Shown: positions 1 to 10,027 of the stretch, piece after piece
Layout: each line of letters starts with the position of its first letter
Position numbering within the stretch: the stretch's first letter is position 1
Origin: Paramyrothecium sp. XJ0827
Taxonomy: Eukaryota > Ascomycota > Sordariomycetes > Hypocreales > Stachybotryaceae
Direction of reading: 5' to 3'
DNA length: 64,000 bases
Assembly: GCA_020881915.1 (NCBI GenBank)
Contig: JAJFPB010000007.1
Span: 1,674,001 to 1,738,000 of the forward strand
Notes under the pieces: model-generated
Told to the model about the DNA's origin: nothing
The model's database searches: none
Seen by the model: only the letters and a program-made list of their open reading frames with translations
Position numbers and translations under genes: made by a program

Positions 1-1448
1 ACCATTTCTATGGGCGCCGAAAGCAAGGATGCGCCAACCTTGCGAGGCGTTTGCTGCACATCGAGCGATCTCGAGTCCGCATCCATTAAAGCGAGTTGGC
101 CAGCATTGCGTCCCCAGCAATACAAAGACGACCCTGTGTGCGCAACGGAATGGACAGCTGAAGCTGCGACTCCTTTAACAATCTCCTTCTTCAACGCTCC
201 AAATACTTGTCGAGGTACAAGACTCATGAACTCCTCGTCAGCCCTCACAGGGGGAGGCAGTAAGTATCCCAGTTGCGAATCGGAGTTCAGTCCCCAAGTC
301 CACAATTCTCCGTTTCCTGCGATAGCCATAGTATGGTTTTGCCCGAGAGCGACATGACGAATGTTCTTGTCCGTCAAAGGACCTTGAACGGGCAGAAACT
401 TGAATTGGGTATTTTCGTCGCCAAGGCCTAGCCGGCCACCGCGACCAACGCCGCAGATGTAAAGATTTGACACAGGGTCGGTTGTCAAGACAGCGCTATG
501 GAGCTTCGACATGACAACATCCCGGATGACCAATGGGCGATTCCGAATAAGAGATGGAATATCTTCGAGGTCGGGAAGACTATTTGACGAATCCAAGCCT
601 TGCTGTGCAAGGTACGTTTGATAGAAACGGTGCAAGAGGTGATTAGGACGAGTGAGTTGTATGCGCTCAGGATAGTGGCGGTCGTCCTCGTCACCGACAC
701 CCAAAGATAAGTTCTTATTACTGCCAAATACAAAGAGTTCATCACCGGATATCGGGAACGGTGAGCTCAATGATGGTTTCGGCATCGTATGAGGTAGGTC
801 GGTGACACTATCGCCACTATCTGACTCTGTAGCCGAATCAGACGTATCGTGCAATTTCCTGAGCGACCGCGAGGCAATAGCCGAGTTGTATACATCGAAA
901 GGGCTGTTTCCTTCATGGTCCTTGGTCTTGATAAGCAGTCCAACTTTACTGACCGACCCAATATTGTGGCTGCTTAGGTCCGCGCGCTCCCGTTCCAGAA
1001 GCATGCGCGCTATGGACACATTTCCCGCGTACAGGGCTCTATGCAGAGCATTCCAGCCACTTTCGAGATCTTGAACATAAAGGTCAATAGTGGGATGCTC
1101 GATAAGGGCACGAACGAAGTCGCGGGCGGTAGCGCTGGTCGATGAGGCGGCGCGCAGCAATATCGTTAAGCCCGCATGATCGCGGCTGTTAATCTCGGCT
1201 TTGGTGAGGGTAATGTTGAATTCCTTCGGCTTGGACGTTGTCTGTGCAGGACCGGATGTGCGGCGCGCCTTATTGCTATGCCATGACGAGGGGCCGAATG
1301 CGCCGGGACTGCCCCCGGAGTGTCCTCCTACCGAACCGAGAATGGGACTCCTCGAAAGTGCCTGGGAGTTGGCGGCGCTGGGAGCCAGCAGACGTCGAAA
1401 CCTTTCGACATCGTTGTCCCAGTAATATTTCCACAGCAGGTGACTCAT
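1..1448 (-). CDS. Ankyrin-repeat plus RCC1-repeat protein (IBTK/BTB-type), 3' part missing
   Basis: The minus-strand frame is open from the ATG at 1448 to the left edge, 482 codons, with no intron needed. An in-frame TAA lies 66 nt upstream, so this is the first ATG. Ankyrin-like repeats occupy about residues 85-200 (WNALHRALYAGNVSIARML, then DHEGNSPFDVY). RCC1 beta-propeller repeats follow from about residue 215 (YICGVGRGGRLGLGDE, LWTWGLNSDSQLGY, LYCWGRNAGQLAL). A Ser/Asp-rich linker separates the two parts. In fungi and animals this order is normally followed by BTB domains, as in inhibitor of Bruton kinase (IBTK) homologues that act as Cul3 adaptors. Any BTB part would lie outside the window, so that role is inferred. 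The family-level call is firm; the exact function is not known. Confidence 0.85.
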   Translation of the reverse strand, partial: MSHLLWKYYWDNDVERFRRLLAPSAANSQALSRSPILGSVGGHSGGSPGAFGPSSWHSNKARRTSGPAQTTSKPKEFNITLTKAEINSRDHAGLTILLRAASSTSATARDFVRALIEHPTIDLYVQDLESGWNALHRALYAGNVSIARMLLERERADLSSHNIGSVSKVGLLIKTKDHEGNSPFDVYNSAIASRSLRKLHDTSDSATESDSGDSVTDLPHTMPKPSLSSPFPISGDELFVFGSNKNLSLGVGDEDDRHYPERIQLTRPNHLLHRFYQTYLAQQGLDSSNSLPDLEDIPSLIRNRPLVIRDVVMSKLHSAVLTTDPVSNLYICGVGRGGRLGLGDENTQFKFLPVQGPLTDKNIRHVALGQNHTMAIAGNGELWTWGLNSDSQLGYLLPPPVRADEEFMSLVPRQVFGALKKEIVKGVAASAVHSVAHTGSSLYCWGRNAGQLALMDADSRSLDVQQTPRKVGASLLSAPIEM

Positions 1449-3161
1449 GGGCGGGCAACTCTTCCAGACGCTTGAAAGCGCACCTCGCTGTGAGTCTCGA
1501 GGATCACGGCTTGTTTAAAGGTGCTATTCGAAGCGTCGGAGAGCACGGTTGACAACTGTAAGTGTTGCCACCAGTATCGGCGAGCGGTTGTGGAAATTTT
1601 TGAATTGGCGCGTTGCGACTATGTCGGTTCGTGTGGTAGGTTGCCACCCTGCGATAGCTCGGGATCAAACTGGCGACGGTACGAGGGGAAGTGGGGAGCG
1701 GGAGCTGCGGACGGGTCCAAGGGAGTTGTTGTACGGACTCGATTCAGGCGAAGCTCTCGTGTTCTCGACGGACGAGGTAGCGAGGCTGGTAGCTCGGGTA
1801 CTGGGCCAAAGTTAATGTGAGGAAGGAGTAATATTGAGATGGAGGAGTCGTCTGCCCTGAGCAGTGGCAGTGGAGGTAGGTGTCGAGATAACCACTGCAC
1901 GCAGGAACCCTGGCGGTACATGCCCCTCTGTCGTTGACGCGCTGATATGCCGGTAAGACGCGCTAATTCCGAGCTCGGATACCTTGTGGCCAGGTATCTG
2001 GTCTGTTTCCAAACTATGGCCACGCCGCGTTCCGGACCATTCGAGCCGGACCATCGGGTGGGACCAATGAGGACCCATGGTTCGTGCTTGTGGTGATCTG
2101 GAGGGCAGATAGGGCTCGACCTCGACCCGTCACGCGCAATCGCACATGGACATGTTCAGGAATTCCTATTTGCCAGCAACTTGCATCATTGTGATGCACT
2201 GGCTGCGGCCTGCTGTCTAGCTACAGAGCTTCACACGCGGAGATTTGCGGGGAAGTCCCCAGATCTGGTAGAGTGCATTTGGCTTGATTCTCTTGACCGT
2301 CTGCAAGATGCAGGCCCGCATTCCGGGAAGCCATTCCACCACGACTTGGAGGTGAGGTGAAATCCCATTACAGCACAAGCCCATTTAGTTCATGCACGAA
2401 GGCCCATGACGTGCATATCGGCAAGTGCAGATGCGAGTGCTTTTGAGACAAGTTATGTGTTTCCGGTGAGAGGCCACCATGGAGCCAAGGTTTATGACTT
2501 ACATAGGGTTTCCCCAACAAAGCATCTCTTGGTGTCAGTTTCGCTTGTGTGTTCTTACAAGCATTTGAATCTTAGATTGTCGGTACATCTTCGAAACCGT
2601 TACTCCTCAGTTCTTCGCATGCAAATTGAACGGGCCAGGTTAGCTTGGTTGTTGCTGTCAGTTGGTCGTTCGTTTCTAATGCGGTGATGTTTGGAACCCG
2701 AACGACTCCGGAGCACATCCGTAGCCTGCTGACCTATCGTTAAGGCATTTTATCTTTCGATCTTGACACGATATTCTCACCAGGCATCTGCAGCACGGGT
2801 TGCATCAAGTAATGGGTTGAGCTTATTATGGAAGCTCTGGGTGGCTCCATGCGAAACCCGGATGGCTCTAGTCAGCTGTGGCTCCGGTTCCGGTGAACCA
2901 CCGCCCTGGGTCCCGGGCATTTCAGCCACAGTTATCCTTTCTGACTAAGCTTCCCGCATTCGTCCCATGAATTAGTCTGTGTGGCTGATGCTCCGATGTC
3001 AGGCACTGATAACCACGAACAGGACGGAAATAATCCACTATCACGACGACTTGATTGCAACATCATCCACCTCGGTCCGGAACGGCTTCCTTCCCCGCAG
3101 CCTTCGCGATACACGACACCCTCGACAAGTCCGACATCTTGAATCGCTGCCGCTGCCCATC
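1449..3161. other. Intergenic region, divergent promoters
   Basis: This 1.7-kb gap separates two divergently transcribed genes, so it should hold the promoters of both the ankyrin-RCC1 gene (left) and the oxodicarboxylate carrier (right). Open frames here are at most 134 codons, overlap on both strands and have no recognisable motifs. I see no RNA gene, mobile element or convincing TATA box. Confidence 0.6.
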
Positions 3162-4408
3162 ATGGCCGAAGAGAAGCCGCTTCCTTTTGTTTACCAATTC
3201 GCCGCAGGTACGATTTCGTTCGCGTGCCTCTTGCGCCCAGTAACACTCCGAAACTAACTGTTCCTCCCTGTTAGGCGCAATTGCTGGCGTTTCAGAAGTA
3301 AGGATTAGCATTCTCCCCGAGCTTTCACGTTTAGACTCAACTAACACGTCATGACTAGATTCTGGTTATGTGAGCAACGGCCGATCGCGACAATCCTCCC
3401 TTGAGACAGATGCTCATTGATTTCTTCAGGTACCCGCTAGATGTTGTCAAGACCCGAGTGTATGTTTCTCTGTTATCCAATACTACGATGATATGCCTGA
3501 CCTGTTACAGTCAATTGCAAACTTCTGCCGCTACCGGCGCTGAGGCCTACAATGGCATGGTCGACTGTTTCCAGAAGATTGTTCGAACGGAAGGGTAGGT
3601 CGACGCCGACATAGCCTCTCTTGGGGATACGGGCTCACAGGGTTCACAGTTTCTCTCGTCTCTACCGTGGTATTTCGGCACCTATTCTGATGGAAGCCCC
3701 CAAGCGTGCGACCAAGTTCGCTGCCAACGACGAGTGGGGTAAGATCTACCGCAAGATGTTCGGCGCTCCTCAGATGACACAGTCGCTGTCCATCCTTACT
3801 GGTGCATCTGCCGGTGCCACCGAATCCTTTGTCGTCGTTCCGTTTGAGCTCGTCAAGATCCGTCTGCAGGACAAGGCCTCCGCTGGCAAGTACAACGGCA
3901 TGGTCGACTGCGTCATGAAGACTGTTCGACAAGAAGGCCCTCTCGCCCTTTACCAGGGCTTGGAAAGTACTATGTGGCGTCACATTCTGTGGAATGCCGG
4001 TTACTTCGGATGCATCTTCCAGGTCCGCCAGCTCATGCCCACTGCCGAGACCAAGAGCGGCAAGATGAGGAACGACATGATTTCTGGCGCTGTCGGTGGC
4101 ACCATTGGAACTGTCCTCAACACTCCATTGGACGTAGTCAAGAGCCGTATCCAGAACACCCCCCGCGTTCCCGGTCAGACCCCCAAGTACAACTGGGCCT
4201 TCCCTTCCGTCTTCACTGTTGCTAGAGAGGAGGGTTTCAGTGCTCTTTACAAGGGCTTCCTGCCCAAGGTAAGCTTGTTCGACCCTGGTACTCAGTCTTG
4301 TATCACTAACGAATGGGCTTGTAGGTCCTCCGTCTCGGCCCTGGAGGCGGTATTCTTCTGGTTGTCTTCACCACTGTCATGGATACCTTCCGCAAGTGGC
4401 AGTCATAA
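3162..4408 (+). CDS. ODC1: Mitochondrial 2-oxodicarboxylate carrier
   Basis: This is an inner-membrane carrier that exchanges 2-oxoadipate and 2-oxoglutarate, linking mitochondrial lysine and glutamate metabolism to the cytosol. Seven exons are inferred: 3162-3207, 3275-3297, 3359-3369, 3430-3459, 3511-3594, 3650-4268 and 4325-4408, giving 298 aa, the usual size. Three mitochondrial-carrier repeats are visible. The first signature, MYPLDVVKTRVQLQ, is assembled across three short exons; the others are PFELVKIRLQDK and PLDVVKSRIQ. The stretch MWRHILWNAGYFG is typical of the ODC branch. The start is MAEEKPLPF. Exon 3 is only 11 nt but is needed to complete a conserved motif. All donors and acceptors are GT/AG and frame-consistent. 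A related carrier such as a citrate carrier is less likely given these motifs. Confidence 0.93.
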
Positions 4409-5724
4409 GAGAGTCTTGAGGAGAAAAGGGGCTGAAGCAGGCGATCACTAAGTATGCAGCCGATGTTCGTTCCATGTGTTTTGAAGCTGGAACGAACTGC
4501 GTCTTCCCATATGGAAATCCTATGTTAAGGCCAGACATAGACCGTTGTGGCTTTTTGACTTAGACCAATTTTCGCAGGATTAAAAGGTTATTGTGCCATA
4601 GATAGACATGTCAGCCAATGCATCGCGATCTAATGAACTCATTTTTTGAGCCAGATACTGACCATATCCAAGGAACGTTTTAAGACTGATTTTGCCAGTG
4701 CCCGTCCCATCGATCAACAAAGCCTCCAAGCTAGCCGCCGTGGTGAACAGCACCAGGATCACCTGATCACCTCTTCCTCTGATCTTGAGACTCTAGACCC
4801 GAGAACTAGATAAGACGGAGGTGCTGACCCTCCGCTCAATTATCGTGCCCTTAATTACTCGCTTCTTAGTTCCTTCTGATACAGCTGTTGTGCTGGGCGG
4901 CCCTTTTATACGTCTCTCCGCTGGTATGGCCGGCTGGCAGCACTTCGTCCCGGCATTATCTCGACTTACACGGCGGAGCACCTAAGCACCACTACATATT
5001 TACCTCGTCTCAGCACAACTCCGCCTCACACCAGTATTCCGCATATATAAATACACTCGATGCACTCTTCTCTCTCATTTCCAACCTCTCCCTTACATCT
5101 TCACCTTTCCGATTAGATCCCTCATCCCTCACAAGCCTATATCTCTTCTTTCCTCTCCTTCTTTCCTCTCCTTCTTTGTCAAACTCGGGAGTGTTCCTCA
5201 ACATCTTCGCATTTTCATGCCTTAATCTCTTCTTCCGTTGAAGGCTAGCACCATTTCTTCTCTCTTCACGCTGGTCATTCTCTTGAGGCCTCGCTACAAT
5301 ACTCCGCTCGCATACAATCAGATCTCCTCGTCCATTTATGACAAGCTCTTGAGTCTTTCCATTCCTTCATCTTATCGACTCTGCATCCATTCTTGCCAAA
5401 GCTGTGAGCACTGATTTGGCCCTCACCTATCGCGCTAAATTCATATCAAGAAGCACTCGTCAATCTATCAACAAGTTATCGTTCCGCTAGGTGCAACACA
5501 GCTGCTCTTGTACAGCATATTTTTCTACATCCTCAATCGGGTGCGCAATGGTTGCGCTTTTCTTCTTTGGAAACTAGGTGCATAGGACAGCCTGGGCAGA
5601 AGGATATCTGTCAAGAGCCCTGGTCGCTCAAGAGCCAGCATAGCTCACGCATTGCTAAAAACCACAGATTTGGTACTGATGCAACAATATAACCGCTCCA
5701 AACCCCTCCTTCCCCAGAATTACC
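4409..5724. other. Intergenic region with TATA box and CT-rich leader
   Basis: The first part holds the 3' UTR of the carrier gene. From about 5050 to 5250 the plus strand is strongly pyrimidine-rich (repeated TCTCTTC, CCTCTCC), typical of fungal core promoters and transcribed leaders. With the TATA-like site at 5044 this suggests a leader of some 600 nt for the next gene. Short frames here show no conserved features. Confidence 0.5.
5044..5053 (+). promoter_or_regulatory. TATA-like box
   Basis: TATATAAATA stands immediately before a long CT-rich tract and about 670 bp before the ATG of the plus-strand gene at 5725. It is the best TATA match in this gap. Its use is inferred from position only. 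Confidence 0.4.
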
Positions 5725-8616
5725 ATGTCTGACAACAACGAAACCCCTCTTGATGCTTTGGTCCCCGACGAGGACGAGCATATGGAGGACGTTGATCATT
5801 CCGCAAATGAAGACAGCGATGACCCGTCTTTGGGCGGAAGTGATTACGACTCACAGGATTCGGAAGCAGAAAGCCGCAATCCGGGTCTCTGGCCAGGCAC
5901 CTGTGCCAAAACCTGCCTGCCGCGTTTTGAACGAGTGGCAGACAAGTCTTACGACAGAAAGCTGGAAATAATTAGCGCTCGAGACAGAATCACAATATTA
6001 ACAAATCGATGCAGAGAGAGGCATAACACTATTCGAGCATTGACACAGCAACTTGAGCGTCTACAAACCCAAAGGAAGACACAAGAGGTACCATCATAGC
6101 GCTCTATTTCATTTGCATTGCTGACACGACTACAGACGTGGCCAGACCTTCTTCAACGTTTCCTTTCTGGTGGCCTTGCAGCTCCGACCTGGAAGATGGT
6201 TTATCACCAGTCATGCTTGGACTCCAAGATAAGCCCAATTCTTCGAAAGGTTCACCCTGACATTGAATTGGTGCCGTCAAATACTGAGTATTTGGATTGG
6301 GCAGCTGAGTCCTGGAGCGAGACATCATCCACCAGTAGCGGGAGAGGCAACGCCAGAAATCCTTCAGCTCCGCCTGAGAATTCCGTGTCAGTGGAACTCC
6401 GGCAAGACTTCCCCACGATTCCACTAGCCATTCAAGCTCAGATTCTCTGCGAGGCCCTTGTTTTCCCTGGCCAAAAAATTCATGTCCTGTCTCGACTCGA
6501 CTTTTTTACTCCACCGCAGGCTGTACCTTTGGATCGTCGTGGCAGAGCTGCTCTACCTCGCCGCTTCCACATCGGCGGCGGTCGAGTCAATGTGACTGAG
6601 GCGCTCGAGCCTCAAGAATTTTTGGCTCCACTTCTGGTTTGCCGGCAGTGGAATTTCTTAGGTTGCCATCTTTTCTATGGCAACAACACCTTCGCTTTCT
6701 CCTGTCTCGGCGAATAGGGTCGCTTCGCAGGAGGGATCGGGGCGAGGCTCCAGCGCCTCCGGCACATTGAGATTCTTTGGACTGGACCTCAATACTTGAC
6801 CTACCCGGTCAATGAGCGAGGCAAATACATCTCTCGCCGTACGCACGTCTTGGCGTGGCTTCCAGAGGCGATTCGACTGCAAACTATCGGCGTACATTTG
6901 CAAGAGAGTTCGAAACAATACATGCGACGTCGAAATGAAACGTCCGGAACAATTGCTTACATGCGAGCTCAAACATGCAATCAACCCAACTACCGGATGA
7001 ATCGAGCGCTCCGGTGTCTCCAGGGTTTGGACTACCTCCTTGTACTGCGTGGCGTCAAGTCAGTCACTTTCTGGGATTTCGACCAATGGTTAAAAAGTGG
7101 AAAAAAGGAGCAACCAGTACGGGACTTCACATTTGTTATGGACGTCAACAACTCGGTCCAGCGACCAAAGGAGGCCGATAAGCAGGAGCTTTCGGATCTG
7201 CGAAACCTCTGTCCCTTGATCCGTGGTCCTCCACCAGATGCCGACGGCGTGGCTACATGGCCGGATGCACATCTTGAGAATTCATGGCTGAGTGAAGAGC
7301 TCTGGAGGATTGTTGAGGCGTACGACCAATTTGGGGTTTCGAGTGCGCACAACGGATTTGATGACGACACGCATCAAGCTCCTCAGAGTCCAGATCCAGA
7401 TCAGCAGGCGGGAAGTGAAACCGAACACAGCGGACCAAGCTCGAGCGAGGGAGATAGTGACAGCGGAAGTGGTGGAACTACAAGTAGTGATTCCGATGAC
7501 TCAGATTCTGGTGACGACAATGGCGGTCCCAATGTTGATCTTAGTGCATTAGCTGATGCACTTGGGGCTCAGGAACCGACGAGTGATGTTGAAATGGGTC
7601 AGGATGATGCTACGAACCATTTTGATGATAGCGGCAACGACAGTCACGATTCAGACAGCGACGACGATAGGGCCAAGCCGCATGCCGGAATCAGTGCAAT
7701 TCGGGCATACAACAGGAGCAGAAACGCTACGGACCACGCACGCCAGGGCTCCGAGGTTAGCGAGAGCATCGATCTTACTGGTGCTGAGAGTGAGGATATG
7801 GACGACGATGACGGAGACGCCGATAGTGAAGATAACGGTGATGATGAGGAGATGCACGACGATAGAGCAGTGGTTGGATCGAATCAAATCATCGATCTCA
7901 CGACTGACGATAACGCCCTTCCAGAGGCAAACCGACCGAGTGTTGGCTCTTCGCCTCGTCGCCAAAGTATCACACCCCTGGCTACCGCCGGTACACGCGA
8001 TAATGATCCAGAAGGCTCACTTTTTGTCGCCGACACGCCTTCCACAAGAGGCGAGACGCCCAGTTCCAGCAGCCGATGGCCTCTCCATCATTTCAGACCT
8101 GGTTCTACCAAGCCTGAACGAAGCACCTTGTCCTTGACACCAAACGCCGCACGTAGGAGAGAGGCTTCAAGTCTCTTCGTGAGCCCAACAAGGTACAATT
8201 CAACTGCTGAATCACCCACACCAACGGATGTGGGAGGAGCCAGAGCCTCTGTTGGCTCGAGTGCAGGGAGGCTCTCGATTGCAAGTGTTCCAGGCTCACG
8301 TCGTACCCCGATCCAGATCTCTGGCGAGAATGAGCACATGGCTAGATCTGACAGGACCCCACCGATTGTATGGTCGCCTGCTGCGTCTAGCCCCGGCCGT
8401 CATGTCAGCCAGCAACAATCTATTCGCCGGTCGACCACCGTCCGCTATGGATTTGAGACGCACATGTCTCCTTCCTCTTCACCGGAGGGAGAATCCTCTC
8501 GCGTCACGACTGCAGAGTGCTCGCCGCCAAACGTGGATCATTCCAACGGGCAGCCGCCTGATATTGACGACTCAGAAGATGGGGGACAAACTCCCAAGAG
8601 GATTCGCACGTCCTAA
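5725..8616 (+). CDS. Uncharacterised acidic protein with F-box-like middle region, interrupted by one in-frame TAG
   Basis: Exon 1 is 5725-6087, followed by an intron at 6088-6135 (GTACCA...TACAG) and exon 2 at 6136-8616. The frame would encode 947 residues but has a TAG at 6715-6717 (codon 315). After the TAG the same frame continues without another stop to TAA at 8616, and both sides read as one domain (CRQWNFLGCHLFYGNNTFAF before, RFAGGIGARLQRLRHIEI after). N-terminus: acidic, then a coiled-coil-like stretch at about residues 70-120. Middle: a segment resembling fungal F-box/DUF7730-like proteins (LPLAIQAQILCEALVFPGQ is approximate to an F-box start). C-terminal half: very acidic, Ser-rich, disordered, with two SUMO-interaction-like motifs (SIDLTG, QIIDLTTDD). 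If the TAG is read as stop, a 314-aa protein results. It could be a recent pseudogene, a sequencing error, or a gene corrected by A-to-I editing (UAG to UGG). Function is unknown. Confidence 0.72.
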
Positions 8617-10027
8617 GACGAGAATCACTGGGAAGACTGGGAATTGCCTCGTTGCTTTGTTTGCTTTGCTTTAGTTGGCTACACTTTGCCCTAAGGGACT
8701 GGGATTCTGAGGTGCCTGCCGGAGGTCTACGGAAGAAGGATTGACCGTAGATATTTCAAGGGCATCTCGAGTTTTGGAGCAGCGAGGTTTGCGTGGGGTT
8801 TCATGCGCCGGGGATTTCCTTTGGACGATACCCGGTGTGGCTTGCTGTGGGATCGCGGGATCCCCATCCCTGGATTTTCCCATGGGTCCAGTAACGGTAG
8901 CTAAGCCAGTAGTAGCTAGTAGCATAAGATGCCTAGGTGGCCAGCTCGCGCTAGGGGTCTAGTCGTGCCATGGGTCACGCAATTGATGCAGATTTCGGCG
9001 ACTAATTGAGAAGTGAGGAGGTGATCATGTGTTAGCGACGGCAGCCAAGAAGGCACATGGCAGGTCCTAAAAGGCACGTTAGTCTTACCTATTCTGGTAG
9101 TTATACGTATCTAATCGGTCACATCAATTACCAGGAACGCGGCATGAGCACTTTAATTATGATGTCCGTGTCTGTATGTATGAGTGCAAGTACAGATCGC
9201 TACTGACTTTAATTTCTTTAGCAGCAGTCGCACGATATTGGGTCCGAGATAGTAGAATTAATAGAGTAAGCTGCCACTTTAAATTCTTCTACGGCAGGTG
9301 GAATTAACATGATGTGCTCACGCTGTCAATCCGTACGTGCATATTTGAAAGTCACCCGTGCGTATTTGGATCCTCATGATGCCGATACCCGGGACTCCGT
9401 ACAGCACGCGGGTGTGAGAAAATGGACATGAGAGATTGATTGGCTTATCTTAGCTAAGTAGAGATACTATAAAGCACGGTTTTATCCATGTTGTTATACG
9501 TAGATATACTACTAGCTGTTAAGACTTTGATTCGTTACTTGTTAAACTACAGTTCAGTCTCAGATAAATTTTCCTTTCTATATTCTAGCAATATCCAAGT
9601 CTAGGTCCTAACAAGATGAGAGGAAACTCTAGTATATGAGTAAAGACTCAAGTCTGTATATATTTGGGTATATTATTATACCACCATCGAGCGCACCAGG
9701 GGTTTTCTGGCATGGCGGTTCCTGCCAAAATGATGCTCCAAGAGTTGCAACTTACAAGCCCTTGTAGCATGGCTCGTAACTCTTCGAGCATTATTTTGGT
9801 GAGAAATGCCATGTCAGAAAACTCCTGCGCCCGAAGGTACGGTACTTATCCCTGTATTAATGTGTATTTACGTAGCAGGGGCACGGCCAATTGATTTCTT
9901 ATGTCCGGTTGCTGACCCCCGCCGGCTGTATAAGTGGCCTTGACTCCTGCAAACTGATTTCACTTGAAATGGTCGTTGCGTAGAGTGTGCCGTAAACAAC
10001 TTCTTGAAAGGCTTGGAACGTATTACA
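8617..10027. other. Intergenic region with AT-rich core
   Basis: The stretch from about 9060 to 9700 is much richer in A+T than the flanks, with many TA dinucleotides and no open frame of note. That fits a decayed, RIP-mutated sequence, but no transposon domain or terminal repeat can be recognised. The right end holds the promoter of the dioxygenase gene. Confidence 0.4.
9929..9934 (+). promoter_or_regulatory. TATA-like box of the dioxygenase gene
   Basis: TATAAG lies about 100 bp before the ATG at 10028 in an otherwise GC-rich context. The spacing suits a fungal TATA element with a short leader. This is inferred from position only. Confidence 0.4.

Noticed and set aside
6637..6717. An 81-nt intron (GTTTGC...GAATAG) that would remove the TAG in frame
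   Set aside because: The donor is poor, no branch point is evident, and it would delete what looks like the conserved core of the domain (CRQWNFLGCHLFYG). A transcript could still reverse this judgement.
6118..8616. Two separate genes, one ending at 6717 and one starting at 6796
   Set aside because: Both parts are in the same frame, separated by a single TAG, and the 78 bases between them translate as a smooth continuation of the same domain. There is no room for a terminator and promoter.
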